Source: Agrobacterium tumefaciens
GTDB lineage: Bacteria; Pseudomonadota; Alphaproteobacteria; Rhizobiales; Rhizobiaceae
NCBI RefSeq assembly: GCF_017726655.1
Contig: NZ_CP072308.1
Coordinates: forward strand, 1,054,001-1,118,000
Reading direction: 5' to 3'
Length of the DNA: 64,000 nucleotides
Position numbers and translations under genes: made by a program. How positions within the stretch are numbered: the first letter of the stretch is position 1; every line of letters starts with the position of its first letter. The notes below the pieces were generated by a model that saw only the letters and a program-made list of their open reading frames with translations, was not told the DNA's origin and made no database searches. This document shows, piece after piece, positions 27,940-35,646 of the stretch.

Positions 27940-28030
27940 TGGCGGAGAGGATGGGATTCGAACCCACGATACGCTTTTGACGTATACTCCCTTAGCAGGG
28001 GAGCGCCTTCGACCACTCGGCCACCTCTCC
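27940..28030 (-). tRNA. tRNA-Ser (anticodon GCU)
   Basis: Minus-strand sequence GGAGAGGTGGCCGAGTGG opens the gene and pairs with CCTCTCC at the end. The anticodon arm reads CTGCTAA (anticodon GCU, decoding AGC/AGU). A long variable arm (GTATACGTC...GCGTATC) and the T-loop GGTTCGAATCC follow, with encoded discriminator G and CCA. The 91-base length and long variable arm fit a class II serine tRNA. Confidence 0.97.
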
Positions 28031-28193
28031 GGTGCGGCCTGATTATTGCGTAAAAAAAATGATTGCAAGGCTTTTTCGCCAAGAACCCGAAAAACCTTTG
28101 AGCCGGCCGCGACGTGTGCGAAACTTTGCGCACAATTCGGGAACTTCTTTAAGGCCGATACGTTTTCGCCACGGTAACAAAAGAGGTGTTCAA

Positions 28194-28532
28194 ATGGCTC
28201 AGACCAAACTGAATGTTGTCGAAGACACGATCGAAAACCAGATTGCCGAGCTTCGCTCGCAGATCGCTTCACTCTCCAAATCCGTTTCCGCCCGCGCCGA
28301 AGGCGTGAGCGAAGACGCGTCGGAATTTCTGGATGAAGCCCGCGGTCGCGTTCGCAAGGCCGCATCCAACGTGAAAGCCCAAGGCCAGAACGTCGTGGAA
28401 GCCGTCAAGGAAAACCCCGGCACGGCGACCTCGCTGCTGACGATCGTCGGCGCACTCGGTTTTGCCATCGGTTATGCCGTCGGCACAAGCACGCAGCAGA
28501 ATACGTCCAGCAGCCTTTATCGCTGGCGCTGA
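28194..28532 (+). CDS. DUF883/ElaB-YqjD-like membrane-anchored protein
   Basis: A 112-residue protein: an amphipathic helical N-terminal part (about 1-80, rich in Ala, Glu, Lys, coiled-coil-like), a GTATSLLTIVGALGFAIGYAVG membrane segment near the C terminus and a short RWR tail. This is the layout of ElaB/YqjD/DUF883 proteins, some of which tether ribosomes to the inner membrane in stationary phase. The start at 28194 follows AGAGGTG. A terminator follows at 28552-28584. Confidence 0.75.
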   Translation: MAQTKLNVVEDTIENQIAELRSQIASLSKSVSARAEGVSEDASEFLDEARGRVRKAASNVKAQGQNVVEAVKENPGTATSLLTIVGALGFAIGYAVGTSTQQNTSSSLYRWR

Positions 28533-28551
28533 TTGTTGATAAGATAAAAGA

Positions 28552-28584
28552 CAAGGCAAGGCGGCCCACCCGCCTTGCCTTTGT
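28552..28584 (+). terminator. Terminator of the DUF883-like gene
   Basis: GGCAAGGCGG pairs with CCGCCTTGCC around CCCAC, followed by TTTGTC, 20 bases after the stop. Confidence 0.8.
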
Positions 28585-28622
28585 CATTTCAGACAGAAAC
28601 GATTGAGAACTAGGGGGCAGAC

Positions 28623-28799
28623 ATGCATTTCAGCAACGATATTGAATCGGCCTTGTCTGATTATGCCAGGGATCACGGCATCGACAGGGACGAGGCAATC
28701 CAGCGCATCATTCGCGCCGCTCTGATCAATGGTGGTTACCTCGCTTCCGGCGAGCAGGGCATCCCGCCGGAAAAGCTGAACGCCAGCAACGACGACTAG
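28623..28799 (+). CDS. Small conserved-looking hypothetical protein (58 aa)
   Basis: An ATG at 28623 with GGGGG six bases upstream opens a 58-codon frame starting MHFSNDIESALSDYARD and containing DRDEAIQRIIRAALINGGYL. The predicted helix-loop-helix with spaced hydrophobics looks like a short ribbon-helix-helix or antitoxin-type fold, but I cannot assign a family. It lies behind a terminator, so it needs its own promoter. Its stop is adjacent to the converging aldolase stop. Confidence 0.6.
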   Translation: MHFSNDIESALSDYARDHGIDRDEAIQRIIRAALINGGYLASGEQGIPPEKLNASNDD

Positions 28800-28800
28800 A

Positions 28801-29601
28801 TCAGTAACCGGATCGGGAGGGTGCGGGCGTCGCTCCGCCCTTGTAGCGGGCCGATAGAGCCCGAAGAGTGTTTGAAAACGCCGTCACATCGGCGCCGACC
28901 GCCACGAAGGACGCGCCAAGCTCGAGGTAACGGCGATTATAGGCCTCATTGAAGGTGAGGATGCCGGCGGCCTTGCCTGCCTTGACGATCTTGGTGATCG
29001 CCGCCTCGATAACCTTCTGCACTTCCGGCTCGTCAAAGCGGCCAAGATAGCCCATATCGGCCGCCAGATCAGCCGGACCGATGAAGACGCCGTCCACACC
29101 CTCTACAGCCAGAATATGATCGAGATCGTCGATCGCAGCCCGCGTTTCGGCCTGCACCAGCAGGCACACGCTGTCTGAAGCGGTGTCGGCGTAATCGGTG
29201 ATGGTGTTGAACGCCGAGGCGCGGGCGACAGCAGCACCCATGCCGCGAATGCCCCGCGGCGGGTAATGCATGGCGCTGACAAGCCCCCTCGCCTGCTCCG
29301 CCGAATCGACCATCGGCACGAGCAGCGTGCGGGCGCCGGCATCCAGCAACTGTTTGATCATCCAGCTTTCGCCTACAGGCACCCGCACGACAGGCTCGGC
29401 AGCAGACGTCGCAAGCGCCCGCAACTGCTCGATGATGCTGCGCAGGTCATTCGGTCCATGTTCACCATCGATCACCAGCCAGTCGAACCCCGCGGTTCCA
29501 GCGATTTCCGCCGTAATAGCCTCGCCCATGTCGAGCCAGAGGCCGATTTGCGGCTTGCCCGCATGGATCGCGGTTTTGAAACGGTTTTCGGCAGCGGGCA
29601 T
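28801..29601 (-). CDS. HpcH/HpaI family class II aldolase
   Basis: A 266-residue metal-dependent aldolase with DGEHGPND (base H48), PVVRVP (R73), the QAETRAAIDD glutamate ligand and GPADLAADMG. The family cleaves 4-hydroxy-2-oxoacids such as 4-hydroxy-2-oxoheptanedioate to pyruvate plus an aldehyde. No homoprotocatechuate pathway genes are adjacent, so it is better described as a promiscuous hydroxy-oxoacid aldolase. It starts seven bases after the flavoprotein gene ends and is co-transcribed with it. Confidence 0.88.
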   Translation of the reverse strand: MPAAENRFKTAIHAGKPQIGLWLDMGEAITAEIAGTAGFDWLVIDGEHGPNDLRSIIEQLRALATSAAEPVVRVPVGESWMIKQLLDAGARTLLVPMVDSAEQARGLVSAMHYPPRGIRGMGAAVARASAFNTITDYADTASDSVCLLVQAETRAAIDDLDHILAVEGVDGVFIGPADLAADMGYLGRFDEPEVQKVIEAAITKIVKAGKAAGILTFNEAYNRRYLELGASFVAVGADVTAFSNTLRALSARYKGGATPAPSRSGY

Positions 29602-29608
29602 GATTTCC

Positions 29609-30826
29609 TCAGGAGAGCAGCAATTTCAGATCGGCGGACGGATCCGCCAGGATGGCACGATCCGGCTCCGCACCGGTATCGAGAAGCTTTTTGCCGGCAA
29701 CATAGGCCTTGGCGTCGTTGACGGCATCGACAGCGACGAACCGGCCATCGCGGAAGTACCAGACGGACCAGCTGCCCTCGCGGGCACCCTGCCTCAGCAC
29801 CGTTTCGTCGTAACCGAGATTGAAGCCGGCAATTTGCAGCTTCGTGTCATATTGATCGGACCAGAACCAAGGCTTGGGATCATAGGCCGCATCAGTGCCG
29901 GCCAGAACAGCGGCGGCGGCCTCGGCCTGGTCGACGGCATTCTGCACCGATTCGAGACGCACGTTCTGGCCACGCCAGGGCAGCAGAGCGCAATCGCCGA
30001 CCGCGTGGATGGCGCTATCGGAGGTGCGGGTGTAATCGTCCACGACAATGCCATTGCCGACATCCAGGCCCGATTCGCGGGCAAGGCGATCGTTCGGCGT
30101 CACACCGATGCCGACGATGACGAAATCCACATCAAGCACCGAACCGTCTGAAAGCTCGGCAGCTGCCACGCGGCCATCCATGCCGACAAGGCGCACGAGG
30201 CCGGTCTTTTCGCGGATCGATACGCCCTGCGCTTGATGAATCCCACGCATGATATCGGCGGTATCCTTCGCCGCGACGCGCTGGAGAATACGGTCAGCCA
30301 TCTCGATCAGCGTTACCTCTAGGCCGAGTTTGCGGGCGACGGCGGCCGCTTCGAGACCGATATAACCGCCGCCGATCACCAGCAGCCGGCGGCCCGGCTT
30401 CATCTCTTCCATCAGCCGGTCGGCATCGCGCTTGTCGCGGACGGTCAAGACGCCTTCCAGATCACCACCAATGCTGGCAGGCAAGAGACGGGGCGATGCG
30501 CCGGTTGCCAGCACCAACCTGTCGTAGGAGAGCGTGCTGCCATCCTGCATGCGCACTGTCCTGCTGGCGCGGTCGATCTCTTCCACCCAGGTGGACAGCC
30601 GGATTTCGACGTTATTTTCGGAATACCATCCTTCCGGCCGGAACATCAGCCGGTCAAAGCTCATCTCGCCCAGAAGGTATTTTTTGGAAAGCGGCGGCCG
30701 CTGATAGGGATAGGCGTCCTCGGAGCCGATGATGGTGATCGGTCGCTCATCCTTCAGCGCCCGAAGCTTCGACGCCAGCGCGAAAGCGGCCTGCCCCGCC
30801 CCGACGATTACCAGCCTTCCCGTCAC
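29609..30826 (-). CDS. FAD-dependent ferredoxin/rubredoxin reductase-like oxidoreductase
   Basis: A 405-residue flavoprotein with GxGxxG FAD motif VIVGAGQAAFALA (N terminus), the PYQRPPLSKKYL segment, a second nucleotide motif VIGGGYIGLEAAAVARKLG for NAD(P)H, and TSDSAIHAVGDCA near the FAD ribityl site. It ends in a reductase C-terminal domain. It resembles rhodocoxin/putidaredoxin reductases that feed P450s or dioxygenases. No redox partner gene is next to it. The GTG at 30826 is chosen because GAGGAG stands six bases upstream. The TTG at 30844 lacks a site. Confidence 0.88.
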   Translation of the reverse strand: MTGRLVIVGAGQAAFALASKLRALKDERPITIIGSEDAYPYQRPPLSKKYLLGEMSFDRLMFRPEGWYSENNVEIRLSTWVEEIDRASRTVRMQDGSTLSYDRLVLATGASPRLLPASIGGDLEGVLTVRDKRDADRLMEEMKPGRRLLVIGGGYIGLEAAAVARKLGLEVTLIEMADRILQRVAAKDTADIMRGIHQAQGVSIREKTGLVRLVGMDGRVAAAELSDGSVLDVDFVIVGIGVTPNDRLARESGLDVGNGIVVDDYTRTSDSAIHAVGDCALLPWRGQNVRLESVQNAVDQAEAAAAVLAGTDAAYDPKPWFWSDQYDTKLQIAGFNLGYDETVLRQGAREGSWSVWYFRDGRFVAVDAVNDAKAYVAGKKLLDTGAEPDRAILADPSADLKLLLS

Positions 30827-31144
30827 AGTCCACTCCTCGAACAATCACGAACCACCCGCTTCAAGGAGCCGTCGCGAAGCCATATTGCAGGATGAGGCGT
30901 AACGCCAAGTACGGCTACAGTCAACCGCGCACGACCGAGATCAGCCCGGTGCAAGCGTGGCGCATTATCAACACCTCCTGCAACCGGATGGGCCCCGGCG
31001 CATTTTTAATATCTCCAGGTTGGCTTGCTATATGAGGCTGGTCGAGTTCGGGACAGACTGAAGAGAATTGCGCCTTTTTTCTTCATGCCCTGGCAAGGAA
31101 GCGGCGTTAAAATTGTCACGAGAGAGGCAATCCGGGAGGTTGTC
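30827..31144. other. Divergent promoter region
   Basis: This 318-bp gap separates the minus-strand flavoprotein operon from the plus-strand PilZ-like gene and must hold both promoters. I see no RNA gene, repeat or clear operator in it. Confidence 0.35.
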
Positions 31145-31492
31145 ATGGCTTTGCATATGGATATCAGTCAGAACGTCCCTCAGGACGAGATGTACGAGAA
31201 ATTTCAGATTGACCGTCCCGGCAAGATTACCTTCATCGGGCATCACCTCAGCGCCAGCGAAACGCTTCGCTGCCTGGTGCGGACCATTTCCCTCTACGGC
31301 GCGGAAATCGAAGTCAGCCCGCATCTGGAGATGCCGACCAACTTTTATCTGGAAATCCTCGGTATCCGCGACGAGATCGGCTGCACATTGATCCGGCGTG
31401 AGGAGGAAAAGGTCACGATCGGCTTCAACATGCTGATCGATGCCGAGTTCCTGCACCATGTCCGCCGGCTCAGCTTCGAGACCAGCGTGTGA
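31145..31492 (+). CDS. Degenerate PilZ-like domain protein
   Basis: A 115-residue protein in which LRCLVRTISLYGAEIEV and FYLEILG look like the central strands of a PilZ beta-barrel, and CTLIRREEEKVTIGF like its end. The c-di-GMP-binding RxxxR and D/NxSxxG motifs are not intact, so ligand binding is doubtful. The start at 31145 follows GGGAGG. The longer frame from 31025 has no site. A terminator follows at 31568. A GGDEF protein elsewhere in the window (53378) shows c-di-GMP signalling may exist, but no link is shown. Confidence 0.5.
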   Translation: MALHMDISQNVPQDEMYEKFQIDRPGKITFIGHHLSASETLRCLVRTISLYGAEIEVSPHLEMPTNFYLEILGIRDEIGCTLIRREEEKVTIGFNMLIDAEFLHHVRRLSFETSV

Positions 31493-31567
31493 GCGCCTGA
31501 TGCGCCTCCAATGATTTTTCTCACACCGGTCAGGGAGGGAAAAACTGTTCCAAAACAGCCATTCAAG

Positions 31568-31598
31568 AACCGGCCGCGCCTTGCGTCCGGTTTTTTTG
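31568..31598 (+). terminator. Terminator of the PilZ-like gene
   Basis: AACCGG...CCGGTTTTTTT hairpin about 75 bases after the stop, with a seven-T run. Confidence 0.75.
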
Positions 31599-31647
31599 CA
31601 CCTATTGTGAGCCGGGTTTTAACACAGGTACCGGAACTCTGAAGCCA

Positions 31648-32760
31648 ATGTCAGCCTTTTCTCGCCTCACGCCACTTGCCACCTCGCTTCCCTCTACCGT
31701 TCCTTTCGTTGGTCCCGAGGCCATCGAGCGGAACCGGGGGTTGAAGGTGGAGGCGCGGATCGGCGCCAATGAAAGCGGCTTTGGTCCTGCCCCTTCCGTG
31801 CTGTTGGCCATGCGGGATGCCGCAGCCGACACCTGGATGTACAGCGATCCTGAAAATTTTGAGTTGAAGGAAGCGCTTGCCATTCACCACGGCGTTGCCC
31901 GCGGCAACATTGCCATTGGCGGCGGGGTCGATGGCTTGCTTGGGGAAATCGCCCGTTTGATCGTCGGTCCGGGCACGCCTGTTGTAACCTCACTTGGGGG
32001 CTATCCGACTTTCAATTATCACGTGAACGGCTTTGGCGGAAAGCTCGTCACCACGCCCTACGTGGATAATCACGAGAACCTCGACGGGCTTCTCGATCTG
32101 GTTCACAAGGAAGATGCCCCGCTCGTCTATTTCGCCAATCCCGACAACCCGATGGGCAGCTGGTGGGATGCGAGCGACGTGATTGCTTTTGCGCGAGCGC
32201 TGCCGGAAACCTGCCTTCTCATTCTGGATGAGGCCTATTGCGAGACGGCGCCCGCGAGCGCGGTGCCCGCCATCGATGCGCTGATCGGCCAGCCGAACAT
32301 TTTGCGCATGCGGACTTTCTCGAAAGCCTACGGTCTTGCCGGCGCGCGCGTCGGTTACGCTATCGGTACGCTCGGCAATGTGGAAGCCTTCGACAAGATC
32401 CGCAATCACTTCGGCATGGCCCGCATCTCGGTCGCCGGGGCACTCGCCGCCTTGAAGGATCAGGCCTATCTGCACGAGGTGGTTGGCAGAATCGCCGCGG
32501 CTCGTGAGCGCATTTCCGCGATCGCTCGTCATAATGGCCTCTCCCCGCTTCCATCGGCCACCAATTTCGTCACGATCGATTGCCACCGCGACGGCACCTT
32601 TGCCCGCGCCATCGTGGACGGACTGATGGACCACGGCGTCTTCATCCGCATGCCGGGCGTCGCCCCGCTCAACCGCTGCATCCGCGTCAGCGTCGGCCCG
32701 GACGACAAGCTCGACCTGTTCGAACAGGCGCTACCGAAGGTTCTGAAGGCGCTGGGGTGA
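31648..32760 (+). CDS. HisC-like PLP-dependent aminotransferase
   Basis: A 370-residue fold-type I aminotransferase: NESGFGP near the N terminus, YSDPENFELKEALA, FANPDNPMGSWW, LILDEAYCE, and FSKAYGLAGARVGYA with the PLP lysine K226. The pattern is that of histidinol-phosphate/aromatic aminotransferases. No his or aromatic biosynthesis genes are nearby, so the true amino donor is unclear. It is a single gene, followed by a dispersed repeat. Confidence 0.85.
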   Translation: MSAFSRLTPLATSLPSTVPFVGPEAIERNRGLKVEARIGANESGFGPAPSVLLAMRDAAADTWMYSDPENFELKEALAIHHGVARGNIAIGGGVDGLLGEIARLIVGPGTPVVTSLGGYPTFNYHVNGFGGKLVTTPYVDNHENLDGLLDLVHKEDAPLVYFANPDNPMGSWWDASDVIAFARALPETCLLILDEAYCETAPASAVPAIDALIGQPNILRMRTFSKAYGLAGARVGYAIGTLGNVEAFDKIRNHFGMARISVAGALAALKDQAYLHEVVGRIAAARERISAIARHNGLSPLPSATNFVTIDCHRDGTFARAIVDGLMDHGVFIRMPGVAPLNRCIRVSVGPDDKLDLFEQALPKVLKALG

Positions 32761-32770
32761 TATTGAGTGC

Positions 32771-32882
32771 CGTCATTCCGGCCTTGATCCGGAATCCATC
32801 GCGATCAAATCCTTGATCGCGAAAGACCCTTTTACGCCGCAGACGCGGCGTGGCTGGAGGCCGGATCAGGTCCGGCATGAGG
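32771..32882. repeat. Dispersed palindromic repeat, copy C
   Basis: Ends CGTCATTCCGGCC and GGCATGAGGG. The central palindrome here reads GCGATCAAATCCTTGATCGC, a variant shared with copy D rather than the CCCAAG type. It begins ten bases after the HisC-like gene stop. Confidence 0.85.
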
Positions 32883-33032
32883 GAAAAAGGAAGCGATTCG
32901 AAAACCGCACCCGTCATGCCTGCCGTAGCGGTTTTATCCTCATCACAGGGGGATGCGAATGCGATTCAACATCCTCCCGCAAATCCCTGCCCGCGAATCA
33001 TTTTTCGGCATCGGACACAGCCGGACATAAGA

Positions 33033-33068
33033 AAACCGCGCCGGCCTTGTTCCTGCCGGTCGCGGTTT
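33033..33068 (-). terminator. Probable terminator of the Sel1-like gene
   Basis: On the minus strand AAACCGCGACCGGC pairs with GCCGGCGCGGTTT (one bulge), followed by TTC. It lies 130 bases beyond the stop. It may act in both directions between convergent genes. The rest of the gap back to the repeat shows no gene. Confidence 0.5.
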
Positions 33069-33197
33069 GATGTGTCAGCGCAAAAGCCTCTTTTCAAAGC
33101 CCTCGCCGCGTTCCCCTTCGGGTTTACTTTCGTTTGCACCGGCCGCAGGGACTGGAGGGAACCCGGCCGGAAATCTGAAAATCGTGTCAGGGATAAG

Positions 33198-33461
33198 TCA
33201 GTGCATCGTCATCCAGTCGCGGGCGGCGCGCAGCGCTTCGGCCAGTTCCGCTTTCGTCATGTTGCGGGCAAGGTCCGCACGCAGGGAAGCGGCTCTTTCC
33301 GATCCGCGGATCGCGGCGATGTTGAGCCACTTATGTGCTGCGACCAGATCGACCTTGCAGCCTCGGCCGGTCGCATAGACCAGGCCAAGATTGCAAAGAG
33401 TGTCGGCGCGGGTTTCGCCACCGGCAGCCATTTCGATATCGCTGATGTCAAAGCGTGCCAT
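33198..33461 (-). CDS. Small Sel1-repeat-like protein
   Basis: An 87-residue protein containing one degenerate Sel1/TPR-type repeat (LCNLGLVYATGRGCKVDLVAAHKWLNIAAIRG, about 22-54) followed by a charged helix. It has no signal peptide. Single-repeat proteins of this sort are common in rhizobia and of unknown function, perhaps mediating protein contacts. Confidence 0.7.
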   Translation of the reverse strand: MARFDISDIEMAAGGETRADTLCNLGLVYATGRGCKVDLVAAHKWLNIAAIRGSERAASLRADLARNMTKAELAEALRAARDWMTMH

Positions 33462-33941
33462 TGTTTTAGTCCCTGTCTTCTCGCCTGTTTCGCCAAATGC
33501 CTTCTTGTTGAGGCTGCCGTTTCGACCTTCCGTCTTTTGCGGTTTTCCGGTCGTTGCGGCCGGCAGGTTTTCCCTGCGCTTTTGATGAGTTCACTATGCC
33601 ACCAGCCCTTCAACGGCCGCTTAAAAGGCATGATTAATGGGCCGCAAACAAACTGCAAACGATTGGTAAAATTGGGGTTTTGTTAAATATCACAGGCTGC
33701 GGAAATTAAGGACTTTGAGGCGATTTTTACGAAAGATTTACGATTGGATTTAAACCTTTTCTTCACCACGATCAAAACAACGAAATCCAATTGCCCTCTT
33801 CCATTTGCCGAAAACCGCTGCGAACGCCGGGACGAAGCGACAGATTCCTGTTTCCTTTTACGTGAACGTCAAATACTATCCGCCCAGCCCGCGGAGGATG
33901 AGGCGGGCAAGGAACAGCGCGACGTGACGGGAGGAGTCTTT
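33462..33941. other. Divergent promoter region, partly AT-rich
   Basis: A 480-bp gap between the Sel1-like and DUF2147 genes. From about 33600 to 33790 it is clearly AT-rich, with TTTACGA occurring twice near 33725-33745, which suits promoters in both directions. No gene is supported. The frame from 33744 that runs into the DUF2147 gene lacks a start site of its own. Confidence 0.4.
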
Positions 33942-34280
33942 ATGAAGCGTGTGATGATCATTGCCGCTACCCTGCTGATGGGAAGCAATCTTGCCTCGGC
34001 TGCAGAAGCCATCGAAGGAAACTGGAAAACGGCCAGCGGTGAGACGGCGGCGATAGGGCCATGCGGCAGCGCCTTTTGCGTGACGGTGAAGACCGGCAAA
34101 CATGCCGGCAAGCAGATCGGCAAGCTTTCCGGCAAGGGGAACAGCTATTCGGGTGAAATCACCGATCCCGCCAACGACAAGACTTATAGCGGCTCCGCCA
34201 CCGTTTCCGGCAGCTCGCTGAGCATGAAGGGCTGCGTGCTGAAGGTTCTTTGCAAATCGCAGACTTGGACGCGGCTGTAA
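33942..34280 (+). CDS. Exported DUF2147 protein
   Basis: A 112-residue protein with signal peptide MKRVMIIAATLLMGSNLASAAEA and a DUF2147 core: IEGNWKTA at the start, a GKQIGKLSGKG middle, and Cys residues in GPCGSAFCV and GCVLKVLCKSQTW that could form two disulfides. The family is a small periplasmic beta-barrel of unknown function. GGAGGAG stands six bases before the ATG. The longer frame from 33744 has no such site. Confidence 0.82.
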   Translation: MKRVMIIAATLLMGSNLASAAEAIEGNWKTASGETAAIGPCGSAFCVTVKTGKHAGKQIGKLSGKGNSYSGEITDPANDKTYSGSATVSGSSLSMKGCVLKVLCKSQTWTRL

Positions 34281-34435
34281 TAACACGGCGGCGGGCGGGC
34301 TCATGTCCTCCCGCCGCGGACCGCGTCACCCGCCGGCGACATGCGGTGAACGATCCCCAGGCCCCCGCATTCGGCCGCATCGAAGCCATATATGTGCTCT
34401 TTCATAGTGGCGCCCCCCACCAATGAGAGCGACGC

Positions 34436-35026
34436 ATGCCCCCTGCACTTTCGACCATTCTGATCGCCGGCACTTCCCATGTCGGGAAAAGCACGCTCGC
34501 CGGACAATTGAGCGAGAGGCTGGGTTGGGAGGCAATCTCCACGGACAGCCTGGCGCGCCATCCGGGGAGACCGTGGCCCGGCATTCCGAGCGCGGTTGAC
34601 GAGTTTTACCGTCAGCTATCGGCAGACTCGATCCACTGGTTTCTCAAGGTTCATCACCAGAACATCTGGCCGAGGATTCGCACGTTGATCGACAGCAGGT
34701 TAGACGCGGGCACACCGACGATCCTCGAAGGTGCGGCACTTCGCCCTGAGTTCATCGCGCCCCTGCTCGGGGCCCCGGTTACCGGCGTTTTCCTTCATGC
34801 CGGCAATGACTTTCTCCTTCAGCGGATGCGTGCTGAGGCGCGATACGATGAGGCCGCTCCCAGAGACCGGCAGATCATGAAAGCGTTCATGGAGCGATCG
34901 CTCAGGGAAAACACCGAAATGCTTTCCTCGGCGCTGGACCATCATGTACCGGTTTTCGATGTCAGCAAACCTCAGGGCATCGAGACCCTCGTGGCTCATC
35001 TTGCCGCGCTGGTTTTTCCGGGCTGA
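34436..35026 (+). CDS. P-loop NTPase/kinase-like protein
   Basis: A 196-residue protein with Walker A GTSHVGKST (about 12-20) close to the N terminus, a STDSLARHPGRPWPG substrate-type loop, ILEGAALRPEF with a Walker B-like acidic end, and a lid-type segment RMRAEARYDEA. The layout is that of small nucleotide or sugar-acid kinases (2-phosphoglycerate-kinase-like). Base composition is less GC-rich than that of the neighbours. No operon partner exists. The substrate is unknown. Confidence 0.65.
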   Translation: MPPALSTILIAGTSHVGKSTLAGQLSERLGWEAISTDSLARHPGRPWPGIPSAVDEFYRQLSADSIHWFLKVHHQNIWPRIRTLIDSRLDAGTPTILEGAALRPEFIAPLLGAPVTGVFLHAGNDFLLQRMRAEARYDEAAPRDRQIMKAFMERSLRENTEMLSSALDHHVPVFDVSKPQGIETLVAHLAALVFPG

Positions 35027-35185
35027 GAGACGCAGCTTCCCGCGCTCAGCGCTCGATTATGGCACCAATTTGTCCAGCCATCGGCCGTTAACATCCCTGA
35101 ACCCCATATGAACCGCGGCCTCAGGGTTCGTTCAGTCCCGATATGGCAAAACTTTGTCCATGAACTCGAATGAAGGGGAATGGAC

Positions 35186-35362
35186 ATGACAAAGCTTATC
35201 AGCCGACTGGCAATCTTTGCGTTTCTCATGGCGATCTTCGCCATGTCCTTCGCCTCGCTCGTCGTCAATCCGAACCGCAGTTTCCAGCGGGTCAATGCCG
35301 GTGCCGCCATTGCTTGCCAGCACAACCCGGTTCAGGGGGCAAATTGCCCCGTCGTCCTGTGA
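35186..35362 (+). CDS. Small membrane/exported protein 1 (58 aa)
   Basis: The ATG at 35186 has AAGGGGA seven bases upstream. The ATG six bases earlier is too close to that site. The 58 residues begin MTKLISRLAIFAFLMAIFAM, a membrane helix or signal, followed by a polar tail with two cysteines (IACQHNPVQGANCPVVL). It is 10 bases upstream of another MTK-starting small gene, so the pair forms a mini-operon. Function is unknown. Confidence 0.6.
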   Translation: MTKLISRLAIFAFLMAIFAMSFASLVVNPNRSFQRVNAGAAIACQHNPVQGANCPVVL

Positions 35363-35372
35363 GGAACGGCCA

Positions 35373-35546
35373 ATGACAAAGAACTTTTCCAACGGCCTTT
35401 TTTCCGCGCTGAGACTGGCGCTGGTGGCCTCGCTCTTTCTGGGTCCCGTGGCTGGACTTGCCGCTTACAAGGCCGATCCCCGTCCCGCTTCAAAAGGCGC
35501 CGGTTTCGTTCTGCTGATGAGCCTGCAGCGCGGCGCGCTCGGCTGA
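35373..35546 (+). CDS. Small membrane/exported protein 2 (57 aa)
   Basis: The ATG at 35373 follows GAGGAA at good spacing. The 57 residues hold a hydrophobic stretch LRLALVASLFLGPVAGLAAY (about 13-32), either a membrane helix or a signal peptide cut after GLA, then a short basic tail. It forms a pair with the preceding small gene and lies 100 bases before amn. No family is recognised. Confidence 0.6.
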   Translation: MTKNFSNGLFSALRLALVASLFLGPVAGLAAYKADPRPASKGAGFVLLMSLQRGALG

Positions 35547-35646
35547 ATTTTCCGCCGGCGCCTGCACCGCCAGCATATTCCGTTTCTTTTCGGTTTCTTC
35601 GTATTTCTGTCGCTTGCCTGTCGAAAATGGCCTCCTATAATGGGCC

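Noticed and set aside
27940..28030. tRNA-Ser as an island attachment site
   Set aside because: No integrase, no direct repeat of the tRNA 3' end and no composition shift were seen nearby.
33600..33645. TTAA pair near 33631 as a CtrA box
   Set aside because: The spacing between the TTAA halves is nine bases, not seven.
34301..34405. 34-codon minus-strand frame with a G-rich stretch before its ATG
   Set aside because: Composition is unremarkable and it lies across the presumed promoter of the P-loop gene. Evidence is too thin.
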